Source: Bacillus alkalicellulosilyticus | Lineage (GTDB): Bacteria; Bacillota; Bacilli; Bacillales; Bacillaceae_F | Assembly (NCBI RefSeq): GCF_002019795.1 | Contig: NZ_KV917381.1 | Span: 1,795,210-1,859,209 of the forward strand | DNA length: 64,000 nt | Reading direction: 5' to 3' | In this document: positions 43,346 through 52,042 of the stretch, piece after piece | Position numbering within the stretch: the stretch's first letter is position 1 | Layout: each line of letters starts with the position of its first letter | The notes under the pieces: model-generated | The model's input: only the letters and a program-made list of their open reading frames with translations | Told to the model about the DNA's origin: nothing | Database searches by the model: none | Position numbers and translations under genes: made by a program

Positions 43346-43691
43346 AGCAAGTGCGGAGGAGAGGCTGGTTATTTAGCTCGGTAGCGCTTTTACTAACGAG
43401 CGTGCCTCACTGAAGCCTTGCACTATAATCAAAAAGGCGATTTTCCTTTTTCTAGTTTTTTTAGCAAGTGCGGAGGAGAGGCTGGTTATTTAGCTCGGTA
43501 GCGCTTTTACTAACGAGCGTGCCTCACTGAAGCCTTGCACTATAATCAAAAAGGCGATTTTCCTTTTTCTAGTTTTTTTAGCAAGTGCGGAGGAGAGGCT
43601 GGTTATTTAGCTCGGTAGCGCTTTTACTAACGAGCGTGCCTCACTGAAGCCTTGCACTATAATCAAAAAGGCGATTTTTCTTTTTCTAGTT
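43314..43691. repeat. 117-bp tandem repeat array, three full units plus a partial fourth
   Basis: Identical units start at 43314, 43431 and 43548, with a shortened fourth unit from 43665, giving a constant 117-base period. Each unit holds the AAAAAGG/CCTTTTT terminator stem and a second structured part with nested stems GAGGC/GCCTC and GCTCG/CGAGC enclosing GTAGCGC. The last partial unit runs into the 3' end of the minus-strand DUF421 gene, so the array fills the 383-base gap between convergent genes. No spacers are present, so it is not CRISPR. Near-perfect copies imply recent duplication. Confidence 0.92.
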
Positions 43692-44405
43692 TTTTAGTTT
43701 TGGGGTGGGCTGTGGTTGGGTTTTGAGTGAGATGTGTAATTTTTTTTCTCGTGACAGGGAGGCGAAGAAAACGTTATTGATGTCAGAAACTCCACTTTTT
43801 TGTAACTCGGAGACCAGCCATTTTCGATTTAACTGAAAGTCATACAATACATCATCATAAATAATTCCTTCTAAGATAATTGGATAGGATATGCCGCTAG
43901 TCTTTTTCACTAACCCCACATCTTCGATAGTGACATTCGTTTTTTGTTTTTTCTTCATAACACTCAATTTACCGTTCGCTTCTACAATGGCTAAGTCTAT
44001 TTCGCTAATATCAAAGACGTTTTTTTCTCGGACCATTTGCAAAATATTATCGATTGAATATTGAATCCTTTTCATGTTTTCTTGTAATAATTGTCCATTT
44101 TGAATGACTATGGTCGGTTCAAACGTTAGTACTTTACCGATTTTTCGATTTGATATGATAAGTTTAGAGACAAGTTTTTGTAATAACGCAATGGCTGCGA
44201 TCGAAAAGACAGTATAGATGTGACTTACTGAGGGATCTGCTATATCAGCACCAACGACATTCGTTAACGTAACAATGACGAGGAAATCAAAGATGGGCAA
44301 CTCTCCAATTGAACGTTTACCCATATATAGTGAGAAAAGGAGAAACAGTGGAAAAATAACGATAATTCTACTGAGAACTAATACTAAATCCATTACTGTA
44401 GTCAA
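43686..44405 (-). CDS. YetF-family DUF421 membrane protein (third of three)
   Basis: The 239-residue protein has transmembrane segments at about residues 5-28, 38-55 and 60-82, then the two YetF subdomains (FEPTIVIQNGQLLQENMKRIQY and SYPIILEGIIYDDVLYDFQL). A short Pro/Gln tail (LKTQPQPTPKLKN) ends it. It converges on the spoVA2mob operon across the repeat array. The function of DUF421 proteins is largely unknown; several are linked to sporulation or membrane stress in Bacilli. Confidence 0.87.
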   Translation of the reverse strand: MTTVMDLVLVLSRIIVIFPLFLLFSLYMGKRSIGELPIFDFLVIVTLTNVVGADIADPSVSHIYTVFSIAAIALLQKLVSKLIISNRKIGKVLTFEPTIVIQNGQLLQENMKRIQYSIDNILQMVREKNVFDISEIDLAIVEANGKLSVMKKKQKTNVTIEDVGLVKKTSGISYPIILEGIIYDDVLYDFQLNRKWLVSELQKSGVSDINNVFFASLSREKKLHISLKTQPQPTPKLKN

Positions 44406-44476
44406 CTACTTTACCTCCAATTGTTTGGGAATCATTGGTCATTTTAGAGTAACCTGAAATTCCTATAACAATTCAT

Positions 44477-44504
44477 TCATATGAGTACAAGTTGTGCATA
44501 CACT
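44477..44504 (+). promoter_or_regulatory. Sigma-E promoter of dacB-spmA-spmB
   Basis: TCATATG (44477-44483) matches six of seven positions of the sigma-E -35 consensus KMATATT. CATACACT (44497-44504) fits the -10 consensus CATANANT fully. The spacer is 13 bases. B. subtilis dacB is a mother-cell sigma-E gene. Confidence 0.75.
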
Positions 44505-44536
44505 TGTACAAATAACTTCTAATGGGCGGGGATCGA

Positions 44537-45697
44537 ATGACGACTACAATCAAAAAACAAACTTCTATTTTATTAATTATCATTTTATTTTTAGGTACCT
44601 TTGTAGGTTCTACTAAAACAGATGCAGTAGGCGTATCAGCCCAGGCCGCTATTTTAATAGAACAATCTTCTGGTAGAGTACTTTATGCTAAAAACGAGCA
44701 TGCTCAGTTAAGGATTGCGAGTATTACTAAAATTATGACTGCTATTTTAGCAGTTGAATCTGGCATGTTAGAAGATACAGTAACCGTATCAAATAATGCA
44801 TCAGGAACAGAGGGCTCTTCGCTTTATCTAAAACCAGGTGAAAAAATAAAACTTAAGGATTTAGTCTATGGATTAATGCTACGCTCTGGTAACGATTCTG
44901 CAGTGGCTATCGCAGAGCATGTAGGTGGAAGCCTTGACGGATTCATTTATATGATGAATGAAAAAGCAGAAGAAATCGGAATGACACGTACGGTGTTTAA
45001 TAATCCACATGGGCTAGATGACCATGAGGACCATTATTCAACAGCTTATGATATGGCATTACTAACTCAATATGCAATGAAGAATGAAGTTTACCGTGAA
45101 ATAGCTGGAACAGAAACTTACCGTGCTCCGCAAGAAGGAGAGAAATGGGACCGTGTGTGGCAAAATAAAAACCGACTATTAACACAGCTCTATAAATATT
45201 GTACTGGCGGGAAGACTGGTTATACCAAACGAGCAAAGCGAACGTTAGTCACGACTGCTACAAAGGATGACCTTGATTTAATTGCTGTTACACTTAATGC
45301 TCCTAGTGATTGGCATGACCATATGAATATGTATAATTGGGCATTTGATGCATTCTCTCTTGAAATGCTAGTAGAAGAAGGAACAATTAAAGGAATTAAA
45401 GATGAGTTCTATAAAGAAAAAGTGTATGCTCCATATGCCTTTACATACCCGGTAACTGGTGAAGAACGAGATGCTATAAAAACAGAAATTACATTGTATC
45501 GACCACCAAAAGATCAAGAGTGGGAAGGCGGCGCCATTCCTTCACCTGTAGGTAAGTATACGATTGAAATCAAAGGGAACCTAATTGGTGAAGTTCCAAT
45601 CTTTTACGATGCTCCGGAAGTAGAAGAAAAGCAGGGTTTTTGGTCTAAGTTTAAAGATATGTTTTTTATCACGATTGGAGTGAGACCTTATGATTAA
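44537..45697 (+). CDS. dacB: D-alanyl-D-alanine carboxypeptidase DacB (spore-cortex PBP5*)
   Basis: DacB trims peptide stems in the spore cortex from the mother-cell side and limits cross-linking, which affects spore dehydration. The 386-residue protein has a signal peptide (about residues 1-30) and the PBP motifs S-I-T-K (IASITKIMTA), S-G-N (LRSGNDSA) and K-T-G (GGKTGYTK). The C-terminal region ends in FWSKFKDMFFITIG, an amphipathic membrane anchor. The ATG at 44537 fits GGCGGGGA; the ATG at 44522 does not. It is followed by spmA with an eight-base overlap, exactly as in B. subtilis. Confidence 0.94.
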   Translation: MTTTIKKQTSILLIIILFLGTFVGSTKTDAVGVSAQAAILIEQSSGRVLYAKNEHAQLRIASITKIMTAILAVESGMLEDTVTVSNNASGTEGSSLYLKPGEKIKLKDLVYGLMLRSGNDSAVAIAEHVGGSLDGFIYMMNEKAEEIGMTRTVFNNPHGLDDHEDHYSTAYDMALLTQYAMKNEVYREIAGTETYRAPQEGEKWDRVWQNKNRLLTQLYKYCTGGKTGYTKRAKRTLVTTATKDDLDLIAVTLNAPSDWHDHMNMYNWAFDAFSLEMLVEEGTIKGIKDEFYKEKVYAPYAFTYPVTGEERDAIKTEITLYRPPKDQEWEGGAIPSPVGKYTIEIKGNLIGEVPIFYDAPEVEEKQGFWSKFKDMFFITIGVRPYD

Positions 45698-46283
45698 CGT
45701 CATATGGGTTGGCATGATTGTGATTGGCATTATTTTTGCAGGAATTAACGGTACAATGGAGGACGTAAACGAAGCTATTTTTGCAGGAGCAAAAGATGCG
45801 GTTACGATATGTTTCGGGCTTATAAGTGTCCTTGTATTTTGGTTAGGGATGATGAGAATCGCTCAAGATGCTGGATTACTAGATAAATTATCGAGGCTAC
45901 TTCGTCCGATTGGAAAAAGACTTTTTCCCGAAGTTCCTCCTGACCACCCAGCTATGGGATATATCTTATCTAACATGTCTGCAAATATGTTTGGTTTAGG
46001 TAACGCGGCAACACCAATGGGGATAAAAGCAATGCATGAATTAAAGAGTTTAAATGGTGGAAGTGATGCGGCGAGTAGGTCGATGATTACATTACTAGCT
46101 ATTAATACAGCGAGCATTACATTAATTCCTACTACAGTAATATCGATTCGTATGAGTTACGATTCAGTTGCTCCTACTGAAATTGTAGGTACAACGATTA
46201 TTGCAACAGCATGTTCAACAATTGGTGCGATTTTGATAGATAGATTCTTTTATTACCGCCGTTTGCGGAAAGGGAGGAGTTAG
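45690..46283 (+). CDS. spmA: Spore maturation protein A
   Basis: SpmA and SpmB together are needed for normal spore-core dehydration. The 197-residue membrane protein has the nucleoside-recognition (Gate) domain features: several helices, the NMSANMFGLGNAATPMGIKAM-like loop (positions about 90-110, with Asn-Gly-Leu-Gly) and TLLAINTASITLIPTTVI. It overlaps dacB by eight bases and is followed two bases later by spmB. Confidence 0.93.
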   Translation: MINVIWVGMIVIGIIFAGINGTMEDVNEAIFAGAKDAVTICFGLISVLVFWLGMMRIAQDAGLLDKLSRLLRPIGKRLFPEVPPDHPAMGYILSNMSANMFGLGNAATPMGIKAMHELKSLNGGSDAASRSMITLLAINTASITLIPTTVISIRMSYDSVAPTEIVGTTIIATACSTIGAILIDRFFYYRRLRKGRS

Positions 46284-46285
46284 CA

Positions 46286-46816
46286 ATGGGATGGATTACT
46301 ATCATCTCCATATGGATCATCCCGATGCTAATTGGTTTTATCCTATTATATGGAACATACAAACGAGTCCCGACATATGAAACGTTTGTAGAAGGCGCGA
46401 AGGAAGGGTTCTCGATGGCGATTTCTATCATTCCCTATTTAGTTGGCATGATGGTTGGTATTGCAGTTTTTCGGGCCTCAGGGGCCATGGATTTTTTAAT
46501 TGAATTAATGAAACCATCGCTGCTAGCAATAGGAGTACCGAGCGAGATTGTACCACTCGCTCTAATTCGCCCAATTTCTGGGACAGGCGCTCTTGGGATG
46601 ACCTCTGATTTAATAGCTACCTATGGACCTGATTCATTTATTGGGAGATTAGCTTCAACGATGCAAGGAAGTACAGACACCACACTGTACGTTTTAACGG
46701 TATACTTCGGTGCTGTTGGAATTAAAAAGATGGGGGATGCCTTAAAAGTCGGTCTTCTCGCAGATATTGTCGGAATCATTGCAGCTATCGTTATTGTAAC
46801 TCTTGTTTTTGGATAA
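46286..46816 (+). CDS. spmB: Spore maturation protein B
   Basis: The 176-residue membrane protein pairs with SpmA. It carries the Gate-domain features MVGIAVFRASGAMDFL, RPISGTGALGMTSDL and the STMQGSTDTTLYVL loop. A GGGAGGAG ribosome site lies inside the end of spmA. A clear terminator follows. The SpmAB pair has been linked to spore water content and heat resistance in Bacilli and Clostridia. Confidence 0.93.
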   Translation: MGWITIISIWIIPMLIGFILLYGTYKRVPTYETFVEGAKEGFSMAISIIPYLVGMMVGIAVFRASGAMDFLIELMKPSLLAIGVPSEIVPLALIRPISGTGALGMTSDLIATYGPDSFIGRLASTMQGSTDTTLYVLTVYFGAVGIKKMGDALKVGLLADIVGIIAAIVIVTLVFG

Positions 46817-46831
46817 ACTACTATATATGAG

Positions 46832-46861
46832 AAAAAAGAAGCCAACCTAGGCTTCTTTTTA
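46832..46861 (+). terminator. Terminator of dacB-spmAB
   Basis: AAAAAGAAGCC and GGCTTCTTTTT form a perfect stem around AACCTA, 15 bases after the spmB stop. Confidence 0.9.
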
Positions 46862-46895
46862 GTTTGTAGAAGGGGAATTGCAAAACTAGGAAGAC

Positions 46896-47003
46896 AAGGG
46901 CTTAGCGCACGGCCCCTATAGGAAAAGAGATAGCGCTTTTCCTAACCTTATGTTAAAGCAGTGGCTTAGCACCTTGTTTAGAAGAAAGCGTAGCATTCTT
47001 CTT
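46896..47003. repeat. Array of short hairpins with TAGC-containing loops
   Basis: The gap before rluB holds several stems whose loops contain TAGC: AGGGC...GCCCCT around TTAGCGCAC, the perfect AGGAAAAG/CTTTTCCT around AGATAGCG (46920-46943), a GGCTTAGCACC segment, and AGAAGAA/TTCTTCT around AGCGTAGCA (46980-47002). The stretch TAGCGCTTTTCCTAAC nearly repeats TAGCGCTTTTACTAAC of the 117-bp units, so the two regions may belong to one degenerate family. Confidence 0.5.
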
Positions 47004-47048
47004 GTGAATTTAAATGGACAAGAGTATGATGAATGATGAGGTGAGACG

Positions 47049-47768
47049 ATGGAACGTTTACAAAAAGTAATTGCCCATGCGGGAGTTGCTTCTAGACGAA
47101 AAGCAGAGGAATTAATACTTGAAGGAAAAGTAAAAGTGAACGGAGAGGTTGTTCGAGAGCTTGGTGTGAAGGTAACACCAAGAAAAGATGAAATTGAAGT
47201 AAATGGCGTGCCGATCGACAAAGAAGAGCCGGTTTATTTTTTGTTATATAAACCAACCGGTGTCATTTCTGCAGTCAAGGATGACCGTGGAAGAAAGGTC
47301 GTCACAGATTTTCTTAACGTCCCACAACGAGTATTTCCAGTTGGAAGACTAGATTATGATACTTCAGGCGTGTTACTCCTTACGAATGATGGGGAGTTGA
47401 CGAATGTGCTGACACATCCAAAACATAAGGTGGATAAAGTATATATTGCCAAAGTCCAAGGGCATCCTTCGAAGGAAAAAATCGATTTACTTCGAAGAGG
47501 GATTATGCTAGAAGATGGAAAGACGGCTCCTGCAAAAGTGAAGTTTGTGTCGGGGGATAAAAAGAAAAATACAGCAATCATGCAAATCTCTATTCATGAA
47601 GGAAGAAACAGACAAGTAAGAAGAATGTTTGAGGCAATCGGGCATCCTGTTTTGAAATTAAAGCGGGAGAGATTTGCTTTTTTAGATGTCACAGGAATGT
47701 CACCAGGAGAGACAAGACCGCTAAAACCAATCGAAGTTAAACAATTAAAGGAGATAGCTGTCACATAA
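47049..47768 (+). CDS. rluB: 23S rRNA pseudouridine synthase RluB-type
   Basis: RsuA/RluB-family enzymes convert a uridine of 23S rRNA (helix 90 region in RluB) to pseudouridine. The 239-residue protein has an N-terminal S4 RNA-binding domain (LQKVIAHAGVASRRKAEELI), then the synthase domain with the catalytic Asp in GRLDYDTSGVLLLTNDGEL and the late HEGRNRQVRRMFEAIGHPV motif. Position between spmB and resA agrees with B. subtilis rluB (ypuL). Confidence 0.93.
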   Translation: MERLQKVIAHAGVASRRKAEELILEGKVKVNGEVVRELGVKVTPRKDEIEVNGVPIDKEEPVYFLLYKPTGVISAVKDDRGRKVVTDFLNVPQRVFPVGRLDYDTSGVLLLTNDGELTNVLTHPKHKVDKVYIAKVQGHPSKEKIDLLRRGIMLEDGKTAPAKVKFVSGDKKKNTAIMQISIHEGRNRQVRRMFEAIGHPVLKLKRERFAFLDVTGMSPGETRPLKPIEVKQLKEIAVT

Positions 47769-47875
47769 ACGTCAAAAAGCAACGATTTACCTGATGGATT
47801 ACAAAGGTATAATAAGTATTATTGAAAACTAAGTGAACATATTTGAGTTACTGTGCTAGAAAGGTGGAAAAACGT

Positions 47876-48403
47876 ATGAAACAAAAAAGGTTACTTGTTA
47901 GATCCTCCATTTTATGTGTCATTGCAGCTGCCTTACTCTATACGTTTTACTCCAATTTCATCGCCGATAAATCAGTTGTAAAAGTGGGAGAGGAACCTGT
48001 TAACTTTATCGTAACAACTTTAGATGGTGAACAAATCGAACTTAGAGACTTACGTGGGCAAGGAGTGTTTTTAAACTTCTGGGGAACCTATTGTCCACCG
48101 TGTGAAAAGGAAATGCCATATATGGAGTCGTTATATGAAGTTTATAAAGACCAAGGCGTGGAAATTATTGCTCTCAATGTGAACGAACCAGAATTAACGG
48201 TTCAGCGTTTTGTTGACCGATTAGACCTAACCTTTCCTATTGCGCTTGATAAAGGGGATAAAATAGTTAGGGCTTATGGTATACGACCATTACCTACAAC
48301 AGTTTTAATAAATCCGGATGGACTAGTAGAAAAAGTTCATTTAGGTGGAATGACAGAGGATCAAATAAGAGAATTTATGGAATTGATTAAACCAGAAGTG
48401 TAA
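47876..48403 (+). CDS. resA: Thiol-disulfide oxidoreductase ResA (cytochrome c maturation)
   Basis: ResA is a membrane-anchored thioredoxin-like protein outside the membrane that reduces apocytochrome c before haem attachment. The 175-residue protein has an N-terminal membrane anchor (residues about 6-26) and a thioredoxin fold with active site NFWGTYCPPCEKEMPYM. The CxxC is CPPC rather than the CEPC of B. subtilis; the downstream Glu (KE) important in ResA is kept. A cis-Pro loop (RPLPTTVLIN) is present. The ATG at 47876 follows AAGGTGG; the frame from 47843 has no ribosome site. It opens the resABC operon. Confidence 0.94.
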   Translation: MKQKRLLVRSSILCVIAAALLYTFYSNFIADKSVVKVGEEPVNFIVTTLDGEQIELRDLRGQGVFLNFWGTYCPPCEKEMPYMESLYEVYKDQGVEIIALNVNEPELTVQRFVDRLDLTFPIALDKGDKIVRAYGIRPLPTTVLINPDGLVEKVHLGGMTEDQIREFMELIKPEV

Positions 48404-48415
48404 TGAGGTGTTATT

Positions 48416-50041
48416 ATGGATAATCATAAATGCGAATGTAGTCACGTTAATCCATATGGCACGGTCATATGTGAATCTTGTGGAAAACCGTTGGGGGATG
48501 ACTCCAAAGGCATTCTAAACATGCGCTATGAAGGTGTGGCGAGACGTTCACAAACGTATAACAAGACTATCATTGACAAAATATGGAATTTCTTTTCATC
48601 GGTAAAAGTGGGAATTTGGATTATTGTCATTACATTAGTTGCATCTTCGATTGGAACCATATTTCCGCAACAAATGTATATTCCAGCACATGGTCGTGCC
48701 AATCCAGCTCAATATTACGCAGACGAATACGGAATAGCAGGACAGATTTATTATCAGTTTGGCTTCCATGATTTATACGGGTCATGGTGGTATATGTTAT
48801 TGATTGCGGCACTTGGTATTTCATTAATAATTGCTAGCCTTGATCGGGTTGTTCCGTTATATCGAGCATTGAAAACACAGCGAGTGACTCGACATGAACG
48901 GTTTTTAGAAAGACAACGAATTCATGGGAAGTCACAAGTTTCAAATGCGGATGAAGCGATTGAAAAAGTTAAGAAACGTCTAGTCGAGAAGAAATATAAC
49001 ATTACCGAAGAAAACGGAAATCTAGTAGCAGAAAAAGGTCGATTTGCTCGTTGGGGCCCTTATATTAATCATATTGGTTTAATCATCTTTCTAATCGGCT
49101 GTATGCTCAGGTATTTTCCAGGAATGTATATTGATGATTTTGTCTGGATTCGAGACGGTGAGACCGTCGTAATTCCTGGAACCGACGGACAATTCTATAT
49201 AGAAAATGAACAGTTTATCGTTGAGTTATATGACGAAGATGATGAGGTGTTTGGAGAAGCGATTCAACGTTCCGGAGGACCTGTTGTAAAAACGTTTAAA
49301 ACCAGAGCTGTGCTCTATGAACGACAGGGCGAAGAAACGATTGGTGCTCAAGCCGACCTTGTCGAAGTCAAACGACATAATATTGTTGTTAACGACCCTT
49401 TAAAGTTTGAAGGTTTTGCTCTTTATCAAGTAGATTATAAGTTAAATGAAATGAGTAAAATGGAGTTTAGTCTTCAGCACAAAGAGACAGACGAAACGTT
49501 TGGGACATTTGTCGTAGACTTATATGACCCTGAGAACGAATATGACCTAGGTGATGGATATAAAGTCAAGGTATTAGAGTACTTTCCAGATTATCATATT
49601 AACAATCAAGGAAACCCTAGCACTCGTTCAAAAATACCAGATAATCCGGCCTTTGTCTTTCAAATGATTACTCCGGATACTCCAGATGGGGAAATAAGTT
49701 TCATTGGAATTCAACGAAATCTCGAGCCATTTGGTGAAAACGACTATAAAATCTCGTTTCAAAACATTGACACAAAACATGTAACGGCACTTACCGTTAG
49801 GAAAGATTATACACTTGGATTTTTAATAGCTGGTGGAATTGTATTTATGGTAGGTCTAGTGCAAGGGTCATATTGGATGCATCGAAGAATTTGGATACAG
49901 CGCATTCGAGATGAAATTTGGATTGCAGGGCATACCAATAAAAACTATAATTCATTGAAAAAAGAAATTGAATACGTGGTTGAAGGCTCAGAGATTACTA
50001 TGCCAATTGACCAGGTAGAAGAGGACGAAAAGAACTCCTAA
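48416..50041 (+). CDS. resB: Cytochrome c biogenesis protein ResB
   Basis: ResB works with ResC as the System II haem-delivery and ligation complex. The 541-residue protein has a short four-cysteine zinc-ribbon-like N-terminus (CECSHVNPYG ... ICESCGKPL). Transmembrane helices follow at about residues 60-80, 122-145 and 215-238, then a large external domain (about 240-460), a further helix near 470-490 and a cytoplasmic tail. It starts 12 bases after resA and ends 15 bases before resC. Confidence 0.94.
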   Translation: MDNHKCECSHVNPYGTVICESCGKPLGDDSKGILNMRYEGVARRSQTYNKTIIDKIWNFFSSVKVGIWIIVITLVASSIGTIFPQQMYIPAHGRANPAQYYADEYGIAGQIYYQFGFHDLYGSWWYMLLIAALGISLIIASLDRVVPLYRALKTQRVTRHERFLERQRIHGKSQVSNADEAIEKVKKRLVEKKYNITEENGNLVAEKGRFARWGPYINHIGLIIFLIGCMLRYFPGMYIDDFVWIRDGETVVIPGTDGQFYIENEQFIVELYDEDDEVFGEAIQRSGGPVVKTFKTRAVLYERQGEETIGAQADLVEVKRHNIVVNDPLKFEGFALYQVDYKLNEMSKMEFSLQHKETDETFGTFVVDLYDPENEYDLGDGYKVKVLEYFPDYHINNQGNPSTRSKIPDNPAFVFQMITPDTPDGEISFIGIQRNLEPFGENDYKISFQNIDTKHVTALTVRKDYTLGFLIAGGIVFMVGLVQGSYWMHRRIWIQRIRDEIWIAGHTNKNYNSLKKEIEYVVEGSEITMPIDQVEEDEKNS

Positions 50042-50056
50042 GGAGGAAAAAGATTC

Positions 50057-51241
50057 ATGGCAGCATTAAGTAGTAATTTGTTACTCACTGCTTTTTTCCT
50101 GTATTTAGCGGCAACAATTGCTTTCGCAGTTTCAGTAACAGGAAAAAAGTGGAGAAATAAACAAGGTGAGGAAGGAAACCGATGGGGCACCTTCGGATTT
50201 ATCATTTCAATCACTGCGTTTTTGTTTGCAATGGGGTATTTTATCACCCGCTGGATAGTGGCAGGACATGCTCCTGTTAGTAATATGTTTGAATACACAA
50301 CATTTTTAGGTATCGCAATGGGTCTAGCGTTCCTTATTATCTATGCGATATATCGTTCAAATGTTTTAGGGTTATTTACGATGCCTACAGTTATGCTCAT
50401 CATTGCCTATGCATCCGTGTTCCCAAGGGAAGTGGCCCCCCTTATCCCAGCACTTCAGTCTATGTGGTTGAAAATTCACGTTATTACTGTTGCTCTAGGC
50501 CAAGGGATATTAGCCATCGGATTTGCGGCTGGACTAATCTATCTCATTCGAACAATTGATTTTAAAAAAAATAACCTTAAGACATGGTCACTGGAGTTTA
50601 TCCTATACGGTTTACTAAGTACGTTTGGTTTTATATTCATCGGATATCTCTTTAGTGCAATGAATTATGAAGCTACTTTTTCGTACATTAATGAAAAAGA
50701 CCAGCCAGCTGAAATGGTGTATCACCTCCCAGCATTCGTTGGTCCACATCTAGGTGAAATGCTTACTGAGGATAGAATGAATCCTATCGTTTCGATGCCA
50801 GCCTGGCTTCGAAGTGACGATTTAAATACAGTAATCTGGTCCTTGTTGACGGGGATTGTTATCTATTTGGTACTCCGGTTTATTCTGAGAAAACCGATTG
50901 GAGGAGCTATCCAACCGTTATTGAAAAATGTAAGCCCACAGGCAGTTGATGAGTTAAGTTATCGTGCAATTGCTATTGGATTCCCTGTCTTTACGTTAGG
51001 CGGACTCATATTTGCAATGATTTGGGCCCAAATTGCTTGGACACGTTTTTGGGGTTGGGACCCAAAAGAAGTATGGGCATTAATTACGTTTTTATTCTAT
51101 GCGGCATATTTACATTTACGCTTATCGCGTGGGTGGCATGGAGAAAAATCGGCATGGTTATGTGTCATTGGTTTTGCAATTATCATGTTCAACTTGATTT
51201 TTGTAAATCTTGTCATTGCCGGGCTTCATTCTTACGCTTAA
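50057..51241 (+). CDS. resC: Cytochrome c biogenesis protein ResC (CcsA family)
   Basis: ResC is the polytopic haem-handling partner of ResB. The 394-residue protein has about eight to nine transmembrane segments and the tryptophan-rich WWD-type motif [22 protein letters not shown] near the C-terminus, with nearby conserved histidines ([16 protein letters not shown]). A strong AAGGAGG lies upstream of the ATG. It is followed by a terminator that separates resABC from resDE. Confidence 0.94.
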   Translation: MAALSSNLLLTAFFLYLAATIAFAVSVTGKKWRNKQGEEGNRWGTFGFIISITAFLFAMGYFITRWIVAGHAPVSNMFEYTTFLGIAMGLAFLIIYAIYRSNVLGLFTMPTVMLIIAYASVFPREVAPLIPALQSMWLKIHVITVALGQGILAIGFAAGLIYLIRTIDFKKNNLKTWSLEFILYGLLSTFGFIFIGYLFSAMNYEATFSYINEKDQPAEMVYHLPAFVGPHLGEMLTEDRMNPIVSMPAWLRSDDLNTVIWSLLTGIVIYLVLRFILRKPIGGAIQPLLKNVSPQAVDELSYRAIAIGFPVFTLGGLIFAMIWAQIAWTRFWGWDPKEVWALITFLFYAAYLHLRLSRGWHGEKSAWLCVIGFAIIMFNLIFVNLVIAGLHSYA

Positions 51242-51247
51242 TAAAGC

Positions 51248-51274
51248 ACCCTCACTTTTGTGAGGGTCTTTCTT
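51248..51274 (+). terminator. Terminator or attenuator between resC and resD
   Basis: ACCCTCAC/GTGAGGGT forms a perfect 8-bp stem around TTTT, followed by CTTTCTT. Confidence 0.82.
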
Positions 51275-51325
51275 AAAACATATAGTAACTATAGTAAAAG
51301 CGATTCATATTGAGGAGGGTTATTT

Positions 51326-52042
51326 ATGGAACATGAAGGAAAAGTGTTAGTAGTTGATGATGAGGAGCGCATTCGTCGCTTGTTAAAAATGTATTTAGAG
51401 CGTGAAAATTATCTTGTTGAAGATGCTGAGAATGGTGAAAAAGCTTTAGCGATGGCTCTTGAACAAGACTATGATTTAATATTATTAGATATTATGATGC
51501 CAGGTATGGATGGGATTGAAGTTTGTCAAGAACTTCGTAAAACAAAAGCGACTCCTATCATTATGTTAACAGCTAAGGGAGAAGAAGCAAATCGAGTGCA
51601 AGGGTTTGAAGTGGGTACTGATGACTATATAGTCAAGCCGTTTAGCCCGAGAGAAGTGGTTCTTAGAGTTAAAGCACTACTCCGTCGTTCTTCTAGCACA
51701 CGTTTCCTACAAACAGACACAGCAACAAAGGATGTGTTAGTATTTCCACATCTCATGATTGATAATGATGCACATCGTGTGTCCGTTGATGAGACAGAAA
51801 TAAGCCTTACTCCTAAAGAATATGAATTACTTTATTATTTAGCGCAATCACCAGATAAGGTATTTTCAAGAGAGCAGTTGTTAAAGGATGTATGGAATTA
51901 TGACTTTTTTGGAGACCTTCGTACTGTAGATACTCATATTAAACGGTTACGTGAAAAGTTAAATCGAATTTCACCAGAAGCAGCAAGTATGATTTCAACG
52001 GTATGGGGAGTAGGATATAAATTCGAGGCAGTGAAAGGGTAA
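51326..52042 (+). CDS. resD: Response regulator ResD
   Basis: ResD is the OmpR-type regulator that activates respiration and anaerobic genes under low oxygen or nitric oxide. The 238-residue protein has a receiver domain with the acidic pocket D11-D12, phospho-acceptor D55 (LILLDIMMPG) and the switch Lys in YIVKPFSPREV. A C-terminal winged helix follows (SLTPKEYELLYYLAQ, RTVDTHIKRLREKL). It overlaps the resE start by one base. Confidence 0.95.
   Translation: MEHEGKVLVVDDEERIRRLLKMYLERENYLVEDAENGEKALAMALEQDYDLILLDIMMPGMDGIEVCQELRKTKATPIIMLTAKGEEANRVQGFEVGTDDYIVKPFSPREVVLRVKALLRRSSSTRFLQTDTATKDVLVFPHLMIDNDAHRVSVDETEISLTPKEYELLYYLAQSPDKVFSREQLLKDVWNYDFFGDLRTVDTHIKRLREKLNRISPEAASMISTVWGVGYKFEAVKG

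Noticed and set aside
43314-43691. Possible CRISPR array in the tandem repeats
   Set aside because: The 117-base units are contiguous copies with no unique spacers and contain a terminator hairpin; no cas genes are near.
31760-44405. Tn1546-like transposon carrying the spoVA2mob operon
   Set aside because: No transposase, resolvase or long terminal inverted repeats were seen within or beside the block.
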